Origin: a bacterium
GTDB lineage: Bacteria; SZUA-79; Acidulodesulfobacterales; Acidulodesulfobacteraceae
Direction: 5' to 3'
DNA length: 5,329 nucleotides
Assembly (NCBI GenBank): GCA_021803845.1
Contig: JAJZLA010000149.1
Location: 1 to 5,329, forward strand
Within the stretch, counting starts at the first letter, position 1; each line of letters opens with the position of its first letter. This document shows positions 1-5,329 of the stretch, one piece after another. The notes under the pieces were generated by a model, which worked only from the letters and a program-made list of their open reading frames with translations, had not been told where the DNA came from and made no database searches. The position numbers and the translations under genes are program-made.

Positions 1-141
1 GAATCCGAAATACATAATACTGCCGTAGATAAGGGAATGAAAGCGCTTAGAGAATCGGCAAAAGAAAAATTTTTAGAAGGGATTACTTCATTGGAGGAGA
101 TAATTCAATATTTGGATTCGAATAATAATATAGATATATAA
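1..141 (+). CDS. pilB: PilB-type pilus extension ATPase, C-terminal end (partial)
   Basis: The window opens inside this gene; only the last 46 codons and a TAA stop are present, in frame 1. The visible protein has a GMKALRESA segment followed by KFLEGITSLEEIIQYL. This matches the C-terminal end of GspE/PilB secretion ATPases, where a conserved G-M-x-x-L-R-x-x-(A/G) helix is followed by x-G-x-T-(T/S)-x-E-E-(V/I). In T4P systems PilB is the cytoplasmic hexameric ATPase that powers pilus extension through PilC. The Walker motifs and any zinc-binding cysteines lie upstream of the window, so they cannot be checked. Assignment to PilB rather than a type II secretion GspE rests on the pilT, pilC, pilS and pilR genes that follow. 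No hairpin terminator is visible after the stop, so read-through into pilT is possible. Confidence 0.78.
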   Translation, partial: ESEIHNTAVDKGMKALRESAKEKFLEGITSLEEIIQYLDSNNNIDI

Positions 142-151
142 TTTGAAACGC

Positions 152-180
152 TTGACATTAATCATTAATATTATTATTAT
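152..180 (+). promoter_or_regulatory. Sigma70-type promoter for pilT
   Basis: A perfect -35 hexamer TTGACA (152-157) is followed, after a 17-bp spacer, by TATTAT (175-180), which matches the -10 consensus at five of six positions. Transcription would start near 187-188 and give an AT-rich leader of about 65 nt before the pilT ATG. A second, weaker extended -10-like element (TGCTATATA, 183-191) lies just downstream. No sigma54 -24/-12 element is visible, so this promoter does not look like a PilR target. It would let pilT-pilC-pilS-pilR be transcribed separately from pilB. AT-rich DNA gives chance -10 matches easily; the perfect -35 at ideal spacing is the strong part. Confidence 0.6.
157..169 (+). 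repeat. Palindrome in the promoter spacer, possible operator
   Basis: ATTAAT-C-ATTAAT is a perfect 13-bp inverted repeat. It can also be read as a tandem CATTAAT repeat (156-169). It begins at the last base of the -35 hexamer and fills most of the spacer to the -10, a common place for a repressor site. Short AT palindromes are frequent by chance in DNA of this composition, so an operator role is only suggested. Confidence 0.3.
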
Positions 181-183
181 TAT
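170..183 (+). repeat. ATT triplet microsatellite across the -10 region
   Basis: Four ATT units plus AT run through 170-183 and supply the TATTAT -10 hexamer. Gain or loss of a unit would shift downstream sequence by 3 bp while leaving another TATTAT in register, so any expression effect might be mild. The tract is short. Confidence 0.5.
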
Positions 184-240
184 GCTATATATTATTAGTA
201 AAAATATTAAATATAATTAAAATATATCGACGTATATAAA

Positions 241-245
241 AGGAG
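241..245 (+). promoter_or_regulatory. Ribosome binding site for pilT
   Basis: AGGAG (within AAAAGGAG) ends 6 nt before the ATG at 252, which is ideal Shine-Dalgarno spacing. It fixes the pilT start, and the N-terminus then lines up with the normal PilT start (Met followed by the first helix and the SDLHIAAG segment). Confidence 0.85.
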
Positions 246-251
246 CTGCAT

Positions 252-695
252 ATGCCTTCCATAGCAGATTTATTAAAAACCACGGTGGATCAAGGCGCTT
301 CCGACCTTCATATAGCCGCAGGTACTCCTCCGCAAATAAGATTAAGGGGGTCATTGGTTCCTTTAAATTTTCCCGTTCTCAGTCCTGCCGATACGCAGGG
401 ACTTTGTTACGGTATTATTACCGATCTTCAGAAGAAGAAATTCGAAGAAACCCATGAACTCGATTTTTCTTTCAGCCAGAAAGGCGTTTCGAGATTCAGA
501 GGCAATTTATATTACGACAGGAGTTCGATTGCAGGCGCGTTCAGGGTTATACCGCATGAAATTCCCTCTATCGACAATCTTGGTCTTCCCCCCATGGTTA
601 AAGAAATTATTAAGGCGCCGAGAGGTCTCGTTCTAGTCACTGGTCCTACCGGTTCCGGGAAAACATACTCTTGCGGGGATGATAGACGCTATTAA
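252..695 (+). CDS. pilT: PilT retraction ATPase, N-terminal part of a frameshifted gene
   Basis: This 147-codon ORF encodes the N-terminal PAS-like domain of PilT (about residues 1-105, including ASDLHIAAGTPPQIRLRG). It continues into the start of the RecA-like ATPase domain, up to a complete Walker A motif, GPTGSGKT, at residues 131-138. After Thr138 the reading leaves the PilT frame: nine unrelated residues (YSCGDDRRY) and then TAA. PilT normally continues GK-(S/T)-T-T-L-A-x-M-I-D, and that sequence resumes in another frame at 679. PilT is the cytoplasmic hexameric ATPase that depolymerises pili through PilC and drives twitching and DNA uptake. This fragment lacks the Asp box, Walker B and His box, so alone it could not hydrolyse ATP. 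The start is set by AGGAG 6 nt upstream. It is the first gene after a clear promoter. I read this ORF and 679-1437 as one gene. Confidence 0.9.
   Translation: MPSIADLLKTTVDQGASDLHIAAGTPPQIRLRGSLVPLNFPVLSPADTQGLCYGIITDLQKKKFEETHELDFSFSQKGVSRFRGNLYYDRSSIAGAFRVIPHEIPSIDNLGLPPMVKEIIKAPRGLVLVTGPTGSGKTYSCGDDRRY
663..669 (+). other. pilT: Frameshift site in pilT Walker A loop (apparent 2-base loss)
   Basis: After GGG AAA (Gly136-Lys137, 657-662) the sequence reads ACATACT CTT GCG GGG ATG. Family members have three residues, (S/T)-T-T, between the Walker A Lys and Leu-Ala, needing nine bases; only seven are present before CTT. Restoring two bases, for example ACA-ACT-ACT in place of ACATACT, gives G-K-T-T-T-L-A-G-M-I-D and joins the two ORFs into one of 395 residues. 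The missing bases would fall in an ACAACTACT-like short repeat, where slippage or a read error is plausible. Whether this is a real mutation or an assembly error cannot be told from one sequence. Confidence 0.85.
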
Positions 696-1437
696 TCAGA
701 CGAGGCATGAACATATTATTACTATCGAAGATCCTATCGAGTATGTTTTCCCGCATAAGGGATGTTTAGTCAACCAGAGAGAGATAGGCCAGGATTCAAG
801 CAGTTTTTCGGAAGCTTTAAAGCATATTTTAAGGGAAGACCCCGATGTCGTTCTCGTCGGCGAAATTAGAGATATGGAGACTATGGAAGCCGCCCTTACA
901 ATAGCCGAAACCGGGCATCTTACGTTCGGAACGCTTCATACAAACTCTGCTGTACAAACTATAAGCAGGATTATAGACATATTTCCTCCGAATCAGCAGC
1001 CCGAAGTAAGATCGTCGCTTTCTCTTTCGCTCGTCGCCGTTCTTTCCCAGACCCTTATTCCAAGAATTGATACTCCGGGCAGGATTCTGGCTGCAGAATT
1101 AATGATTCCCAATGCCGCTATTAGAAACTTAATTAGAGAAAATAAAATACATCAAATATATTCCCAGCTTCAATTAGGGCAGGAAAAATACGGCATGCAG
1201 ACTTTGAACCAGGCTCTTGCTTCTTTAGTGAATAAAAAAATAATAAGCGAAGAAGATGCATATAACAGGTCATCCGACGTGGAGGAACTGAAACAGGCTA
1301 TAAATTCAGGGCTAATGTCTAAAGGAGGATTGAATACGGCACCAAATAAGCCTTTTAATGTTTCAGACGCTTCATTAGAAAAAAACGGCATTGATTCAGG
1401 CAACCCTTTTTCCGGAATAGATTTTAGTAATTTATAA
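679..1437 (+). CDS. pilT: PilT retraction ATPase, C-terminal part of a frameshifted gene
   Basis: This 252-codon ORF carries the rest of the PilT ATPase core. Visible motifs, numbered from its own Met, are the Asp box HIITIEDPIEY (about 12-22), Walker B with the catalytic Glu in REDPDVVLVGEIRD (52-65, Glu62), and the His box TGHLTFGTLHT (78-88). The PilT signature AIRNLIRE (147-154), known to be needed for retraction, identifies PilT rather than PilB. The ATG at 679 is the Met of the conserved (A/G)-M-I-D segment just after the P-loop, so it is an internal codon and probably not a true start; no good Shine-Dalgarno precedes it. It overlaps the 5' ORF by 17 nt. The restored protein of about 395 residues is somewhat longer than typical PilT (about 345-370) because of an Asn/Ser/Gly-rich tail from about residue 213. 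pilC follows after 17 nt. Confidence 0.9.
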   Translation: MIDAINQTRHEHIITIEDPIEYVFPHKGCLVNQREIGQDSSSFSEALKHILREDPDVVLVGEIRDMETMEAALTIAETGHLTFGTLHTNSAVQTISRIIDIFPPNQQPEVRSSLSLSLVAVLSQTLIPRIDTPGRILAAELMIPNAAIRNLIRENKIHQIYSQLQLGQEKYGMQTLNQALASLVNKKIISEEDAYNRSSDVEELKQAINSGLMSKGGLNTAPNKPFNVSDASLEKNGIDSGNPFSGIDFSNL

Positions 1438-1439
1438 TT

Positions 1440-1443
1440 GGAG
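1440..1443 (+). promoter_or_regulatory. Ribosome binding site for pilC
   Basis: GGAG lies just after the pilT stop, with an 11-nt gap to the ATG at 1455. This is a little longer than ideal but usable. No other Shine-Dalgarno-like sequence is near, and the N-terminus (Met-Ala-Thr-Tyr-Gln-Trp) fits the family start. Confidence 0.6.
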
Positions 1444-1454
1444 AAACTTTTAAA

Positions 1455-2681
1455 ATGGCGACTTATCAGTGGAGAGGAAAAAAGCATTCAGGAGAGTATG
1501 TAAGCGGCGAGATTGCCGCAGATAACAATGAGCAGGTTATAGAAGCTATAAGAAAGATGGATGTTTTTCCTATAAGCATAAAGAAAAAAAGTGATTTTTT
1601 TACTTTAAGCCTTCAGGGAAACAAAAAAATCGGTCCTAATACAAAAATAAGCGATAACAACTTGATAGTTTTTACTAGGCAGTTTTCATCGCTTATAGAA
1701 TCGGGAGTTCCCATACTGCAAGGCCTTTCCATAATGGTTGAACAGCAGAAAAATAAAGAGCTGAAAGGTATTCTTACAAAGATAAAAGAAGGAATAGAAA
1801 GCGGCGCCTCTTTATCGGACAGTTTGAGAAAATTTCCGAAAGTTTTTAACGACCTTTACGTTAATTTAGTCGAATCAGGCGAAAAGGGAGGAGTATTAGA
1901 CAGAGTTTTCAAAAGATTATCGGTTTATTTTGAAAAAATATTAAAATTAAAAAGAAAAATAAAAAGTGCAATGATATACCCTATAGTAGTTTTAAGCGTT
2001 GCAGTAGGCGTAATTATAATACTAATGACTTTCGTAATCCCCGTTTTTGCCAGTCTTTTTGCAAGCGTAGGCGCTAAGCTGCCTGCTCTTACAAGGGATG
2101 TAATAGATTTTTCTAATTTTATGAGGGCGTATATACTATATATTATTATTGCATTAGGCATTTTAATATTTGCTTTTAAAGCATACGGAAAAAAGGAAAA
2201 CGGAAAGCGCAATATCGACAGGATGATGCTTAAGATACCCGTTATAGGCATTCTGCTAAAAAAAGTCGCTATAGCAAGATTTGCCAGAACGCTTTCGACG
2301 ATGGTAGAAAGCGGCGTGCCGATACTGGCGGGATTAGAAATAGTTTCTAAGACAAGTGGCAATAAGATAATAGAAGAATCTTTAATGCGGACGAAAGACG
2401 AGGTTTCTTCAGGTTCGCCTTTAAGCTTGGCATTAAACAAAACCAACCTTTTTCCTCCCCTTGTGATACAGATGATTACCGTCGGAGAAAAAACCGGAAA
2501 TCTCGATTCTATGCTTGCAAAAGTAGCCGATTATTACGATGAAGAGGTCGATAATGCCGTTAATAATCTCACGCAGATGTTGGAGCCTGCGCTTATCGTA
2601 TTTCTGGGCATTGTAGTAGGCACGCTTGTAGTAGCCATGTATTTACCGATATTTAATCTGGGAAAAGCCATTAAGGGATGA
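1455..2681 (+). CDS. pilC: PilC, inner-membrane platform protein of the type IV pilus
   Basis: PilC is the polytopic inner-membrane protein on which PilB and PilT act to add or remove pilin subunits. The 408-residue product has the family length and architecture. It begins with the short N-terminal beta segment (YQWRGKKHSGEYVSGEI, residues 4-20), then carries two T2SSF (GspF) domains. The internal duplication is easy to see: FTRQFSSLIESGVPILQG (73-90) against FARTLSTMVESGVPILAG (276-293), and VESGEKGGVLD (139-149) against TVGEKTGNLD (342-351). Three hydrophobic segments are apparent at about 172-198, 224-243 and 378-400, the normal number. It starts 17 nt after pilT and its stop overlaps the pilS start (ATGA, 2678-2681), so it is mid-operon and coupled to pilS. 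Homology to GspF is a formal alternative, but the pilT and pilS-pilR neighbours make PilC the clear choice. The gene looks intact. Confidence 0.95.
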   Translation: MATYQWRGKKHSGEYVSGEIAADNNEQVIEAIRKMDVFPISIKKKSDFFTLSLQGNKKIGPNTKISDNNLIVFTRQFSSLIESGVPILQGLSIMVEQQKNKELKGILTKIKEGIESGASLSDSLRKFPKVFNDLYVNLVESGEKGGVLDRVFKRLSVYFEKILKLKRKIKSAMIYPIVVLSVAVGVIIILMTFVIPVFASLFASVGAKLPALTRDVIDFSNFMRAYILYIIIALGILIFAFKAYGKKENGKRNIDRMMLKIPVIGILLKKVAIARFARTLSTMVESGVPILAGLEIVSKTSGNKIIEESLMRTKDEVSSGSPLSLALNKTNLFPPLVIQMITVGEKTGNLDSMLAKVADYYDEEVDNAVNNLTQMLEPALIVFLGIVVGTLVVAMYLPIFNLGKAIKG

Positions 2682-4384
2682 AAAAAATTAATGAAGGAGA
2701 TTTTAAAAATTTATACAACAAATTAAAATTTGCAATAACTTTTAGAATTTTAGCCTTTTCTTTAATCGTCCTGTCATACGTCATCCTTAATTATAAAGAT
2801 ATAATTCATTATTCCGTCTTTATATATTTTTTTACCCTCCTTGTAATATTTATAACTATTCTTTATTATGTAATTTTGTTTTTTTTTAGAAAAAAAGGCA
2901 ATTATAAATTTTTGGTTTTTTTTGGTTTTTTCCAGTTATCGTTAGATTTTTCAGTTATATCGCTATTAATCATATTAAGCAGCGGTTTAAACGATAAGTT
3001 TATATTTTTATATTATCTTCTAATTATTATCGCGGGATTTATTTTTTTAAAATCGGGAGTTTTAATATACGGCATTGCTTCGACCTTAGCTATAGGGTTG
3101 TCGGCCGATCTTCATTATTATTTCGACATAGGCAGCCATTATTATTTTTTATATAATCCCGATAAGCTTTTATTTATTACGAGCACCAATATACTCGGTG
3201 TTTTAATATTTACATGGCTTTTTTATCGTTTCTCCGGAGAACTCGGCAATTTAAGCAATAAAATAATAGAAAAAGATGAATTTATAAAAAAATCTCAAAA
3301 TTTTAACAGAGAGCTGTTTAACTCTTTTTCGCAAGGGATTATCGTTATAGACGAAAATTTTAATGTAGTTTTTATAAACGAATCGGCGGTTAAAATCGTT
3401 AATCTGGATTCGGAACGAAATTTTAAAAATAAAACAGGAATTCTTTATAATTGCGGTGTCAAGATAACGGATATTTTTGACAATTTTCCCATAAACATCT
3501 TTTTGAAAAAAGAAAAAAAAGATGGGAACAGGTTTGAAATTAACCATAAAAATACTGTTTTAGGTTTTGCCGTTACCGAGCCGGCAGGCGATGCGCGCAA
3601 AATAGGAAATTATATTCTGCTTTTCAAGGATATAACTTATTTAAAAGAATTAGAAACGGAATCTAGAATCAACGAAAGCCTTAAAACCGCCGGTAAATTT
3701 GCAGGCTGGCTCGCCCATGAAATAAGAAATCCCCTTTCGGCTATAAATACTTCCGCTTATGTTCTAGATTCTAGATATTCGGATATTAAAGAATCAGACC
3801 ATAAAAGATTGATAAATATAATTAAAACCGAATCCGACAGGCTTAATAATCTAGTAACTGATTTTTTAGGATTAATAAAAACAAAATCAACGGCGGCAAA
3901 CGGCAATTTTGAAAATTTTAATTTATATCAGCTTATAAATGAGATAATATTAAAATATACCGGCGGCACAGGAGTGAAAATTCATAACTCCGTCGGCAAA
4001 GAAGAAAAGATGTATTCGGAAAAAAATAGAATTGTTCAGGTATTTTCAAATTTAATTCAAAATGCGGTGCAATCGGTCGAAATAAGCATGTCGAATTCAA
4101 TAAAAGAAAATAAAAAAAAAGGAATCGTAAGGATAGGGGCTAAAAAGGAAAAAAAAACGGAAGAAAAAAATTTTATTTCTATAACCGTGGCTGATAACGG
4201 AGAGGGTATGGACAATTTTATCCTCAGAAATGCTTTTAAACCTCTTTTTTCCACTAAAGAAAACGGTTTTGGACTCGGATTGTCGATAGTTTATTCCGTA
4301 ACCGAAAGCCTTGGGGGAGACGTAAGCATGGTCAGCAGAAAATCTATAGGAACTTTAATTAAAATAAATATACCTGTAAAATGA
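2678..4384 (+). CDS. pilS: PilS, membrane-bound sensor histidine kinase
   Basis: The 568-residue product is a sensor kinase of the PilS/NtrB type. The N-terminal ~185 residues are very hydrophobic and hold about six membrane segments (roughly 19-36, 43-69, 77-101, 108-124, 127-147, 166-184), with almost no periplasmic domain. A PAS domain follows (about 208-320, with QGIIVIDENFNVVFINESA). The HisKA dimerisation helix has FAGWLAHEIRNPLSA with phospho-acceptor His347. The HATPase domain has the N box (QVFSNLIQNAVQS, 454-466), the G1 box (VADNGEGMD, 504-512) and the F/G2 region (FKPLFSTKENGFGLGLS, 520-536). In Pseudomonas PilS senses pilin in the membrane and phosphorylates PilR. The start overlaps the pilC stop by ATGA with no well-placed Shine-Dalgarno, so translation is probably coupled. 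The catalytic domain carries a Lys-rich loop (about 475-497), and the gene has several A/T homopolymers of 8-9 bases. All key residues are present. Confidence 0.92.
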   Translation: MKKINEGDFKNLYNKLKFAITFRILAFSLIVLSYVILNYKDIIHYSVFIYFFTLLVIFITILYYVILFFFRKKGNYKFLVFFGFFQLSLDFSVISLLIILSSGLNDKFIFLYYLLIIIAGFIFLKSGVLIYGIASTLAIGLSADLHYYFDIGSHYYFLYNPDKLLFITSTNILGVLIFTWLFYRFSGELGNLSNKIIEKDEFIKKSQNFNRELFNSFSQGIIVIDENFNVVFINESAVKIVNLDSERNFKNKTGILYNCGVKITDIFDNFPINIFLKKEKKDGNRFEINHKNTVLGFAVTEPAGDARKIGNYILLFKDITYLKELETESRINESLKTAGKFAGWLAHEIRNPLSAINTSAYVLDSRYSDIKESDHKRLINIIKTESDRLNNLVTDFLGLIKTKSTAANGNFENFNLYQLINEIILKYTGGTGVKIHNSVGKEEKMYSEKNRIVQVFSNLIQNAVQSVEISMSNSIKENKKKGIVRIGAKKEKKTEEKNFISITVADNGEGMDNFILRNAFKPLFSTKENGFGLGLSIVYSVTESLGGDVSMVSRKSIGTLIKINIPVK

Positions 4385-5329
4385 AAAATAAACAGAGGAT
4401 ATTAATAGTCGACGACGAAAAATCTATTCTCGAATCGCTTTCTATACTTCTTTCAATAGACGGCTATGAGGTCTTTACGGCGCAGAGCGCAAATGCCGCT
4501 ATAAAACTTCTAAAAACCCAAATTTTTAATCTGATAATTTCAGACGTAAGAATGCCGGAGATGTCCGGAATGGATTTAATAAAGCATATAAAAGGGGAAT
4601 ATAAAGAATCTGCTTTAAATTACGGCAAAATTCCGGTTATATTAATGACTGCGTATTCCGATGTCAAAATAGGCATAGAAGCTATAAAAATAGGCGCTTT
4701 CGATTATCTTACCAAACCTTTTGACAATGAAGAGTTCAGAATAGTAATTAAAAATGCACTGGATTATTTTTCGGTTTTAGACGAGCTTAACGATTTAAAA
4801 AAAACAGGGTTTTTAAGAGGCGGCATTATAGGTTCTTCAAAAGCCATAAACTCGGTTCTTAACGATTTGAACCGCGTCTCTAAAGGTTTTACCACTATAC
4901 TCCTCACCGGAGAGTCCGGAACAGGCAAAGAACTGGCGGCAAGATTAATTTACGAGATTTATTCTAAAAATTCTTACGATTCAAAAAAGATACCTTTCGT
5001 TCCGGTAAATATTGCGGCAATTCCGGATAATCTCGTAGAAAGCGAATTGTTCGGTTATTCCAAAGGGACTTTTACCGGAGCGGAAACCGATAAAACCGGT
5101 TTAATAAAGTATGCCGACGGAGGCATACTTTTTCTGGACGAAATAGGCGATCTGCCTATGCAGGTTCAGGTTAAGCTGTTGAGGATTCTTCAGGAAAAAA
5201 CATACAGGAAATTAGGCTCAAACAAAGAAGAGTCTCTGAGCGTTAAAATAATAGCCGCTACAAATAAAGATTTGCCTGCTTTAATATCTGCGGGGAAATT
5301 CAGGGAAGACCTTTATTACAGGTTGAACA
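4381..5329 (+). CDS. pilR: PilR, sigma54-dependent response regulator (partial, 3' end outside window)
   Basis: The first 316 codons are present with no stop before the window edge. Residues 1-125 form a receiver domain: acidic pair Asp11-Asp12, phospho-acceptor Asp55 in IISDVRMPEMSG, Thr90 in MTAYSD, and Lys112 in TKPF. A AAA+ sigma54-interaction domain follows from about residue 148: Walker A GESGTGKE (177-184), the sigma54-contacting loop as GTFTGA (229-234, usually GAFTGA), Walker B GGILFLDEIGD (247-257), the sensor I segment ATNKDL, and the start of the arginine-finger region (FREDLYYRLN, 307-316). The helix-turn-helix DNA-binding domain is beyond the window. PilR, phosphorylated by PilS, activates sigma54 transcription of pilA in characterised species. 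The ATG overlaps the pilS stop (ATGA) with no Shine-Dalgarno, so translation is likely coupled to PilS. The receiver has about seven extra residues before IPVILMTA compared with NtrC. Confidence 0.92.
   Translation, partial: MKNKQRILIVDDEKSILESLSILLSIDGYEVFTAQSANAAIKLLKTQIFNLIISDVRMPEMSGMDLIKHIKGEYKESALNYGKIPVILMTAYSDVKIGIEAIKIGAFDYLTKPFDNEEFRIVIKNALDYFSVLDELNDLKKTGFLRGGIIGSSKAINSVLNDLNRVSKGFTTILLTGESGTGKELAARLIYEIYSKNSYDSKKIPFVPVNIAAIPDNLVESELFGYSKGTFTGAETDKTGLIKYADGGILFLDEIGDLPMQVQVKLLRILQEKTYRKLGSNKEESLSVKIIAATNKDLPALISAGKFREDLYYRLN

Noticed and set aside
222..237. Hairpin ATATAT-CGAC-GTATAT just upstream of the pilT ribosome binding site
   Set aside because: Only five A-T pairs plus a possible G-U pair; too weak to claim as an RNA thermometer or regulatory stem.
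142..251. Sigma54 promoter or rho-independent terminator between pilB and pilT
   Set aside because: No GG/GC elements at -24/-12 spacing and no GC-rich hairpin followed by a T run; only AT-rich sequence with a sigma70-like promoter.
454..636. 60-codon + strand ORF inside pilT
   Set aside because: It lies in another frame wholly within the conserved PilT N-terminal coding sequence, has no Shine-Dalgarno and resembles no family.
1170..1487. Antisense ORF over the end of pilT
   Set aside because: Shadow of the pilT and pilC coding strands; no recognisable domain and no start signals.
1925..2446. 173-codon antisense ORF inside pilC
   Set aside because: Hydrophobic-looking only because it mirrors PilC membrane codons; the + strand is clearly coding.
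2691..2693. Alternative ATG near the pilS start
   Set aside because: It is out of frame with the PilS protein; the ATGA-overlapping ATG at 2678 is in frame and fits the operon pattern.
3251..3547. Antisense ORF inside pilS
   Set aside because: Phe/Lys-rich product expected from the reverse of AT-rich coding DNA; no support.
4057..4254. Antisense ORF opposite the PilS ATPase domain
   Set aside because: Lies opposite the N and G1 boxes of PilS, which are clearly coded on the + strand.

Overview
This window is a stretch of a type IV pilus (T4P) motor and regulatory operon, all on the + strand, in the order pilB (3' end only) - pilT (broken by a frameshift) - pilC - pilS - pilR (5' part only). 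The DNA is AT-rich, with frequent ATA, AGA and AAA codons and many A and T homopolymers. The order pilB-pilT-pilC-pilS-pilR is known from Deltaproteobacteria in the old sense (Geobacter and Myxococcus, where pilA follows pilR). I infer a low-GC Gram-negative bacterium with a Desulfobacterota/Myxococcota-like pil locus. A finer placement is not supported; an AT-rich lineage such as the Acidulodesulfobacterales would be only a guess.

Layout: bases 1-141 are the last 46 codons of a PilB-type extension ATPase. Bases 142-251 are an AT-rich intergenic region holding a good sigma70-type promoter (TTGACA, 17 bp, TATTAT), a palindrome and an ATT triplet repeat inside that promoter, and a strong ribosome binding site. 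Bases 252-1437 encode PilT, the retraction ATPase. Its reading frame breaks in the Walker A loop just after Gly-Lys-Thr, giving ORFs 252-695 and 679-1437 that together cover the whole protein. The break looks like the loss of two bases. Bases 1455-2681 encode the platform protein PilC. Bases 2678-4384 encode the membrane sensor kinase PilS, which overlaps pilC by ATGA. From 4381 to the window edge runs PilR, a sigma54-dependent response regulator, overlapping pilS by another ATGA.

How the genes work together: PilB and PilT are the opposing ATPases that extend and retract the pilus through the inner-membrane platform PilC. PilS and PilR form the two-component system that, in characterised species, controls pilin (pilA) transcription from a sigma54 promoter. 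The tight spacing (17 bp, then two 4-bp overlaps) indicates one transcript from pilT to pilR, with PilC-PilS-PilR translationally coupled.

The main anomaly is the pilT frameshift, which as written would abolish retraction unless it is a sequencing error or is recoded. Smaller points are an unusual GTFTGA form of the GAFTGA loop in PilR, long A/T homopolymers in pilS, and possible regulatory structure in the pilT promoter. I see no unknown system, RNA gene, mobile element or CRISPR array here.
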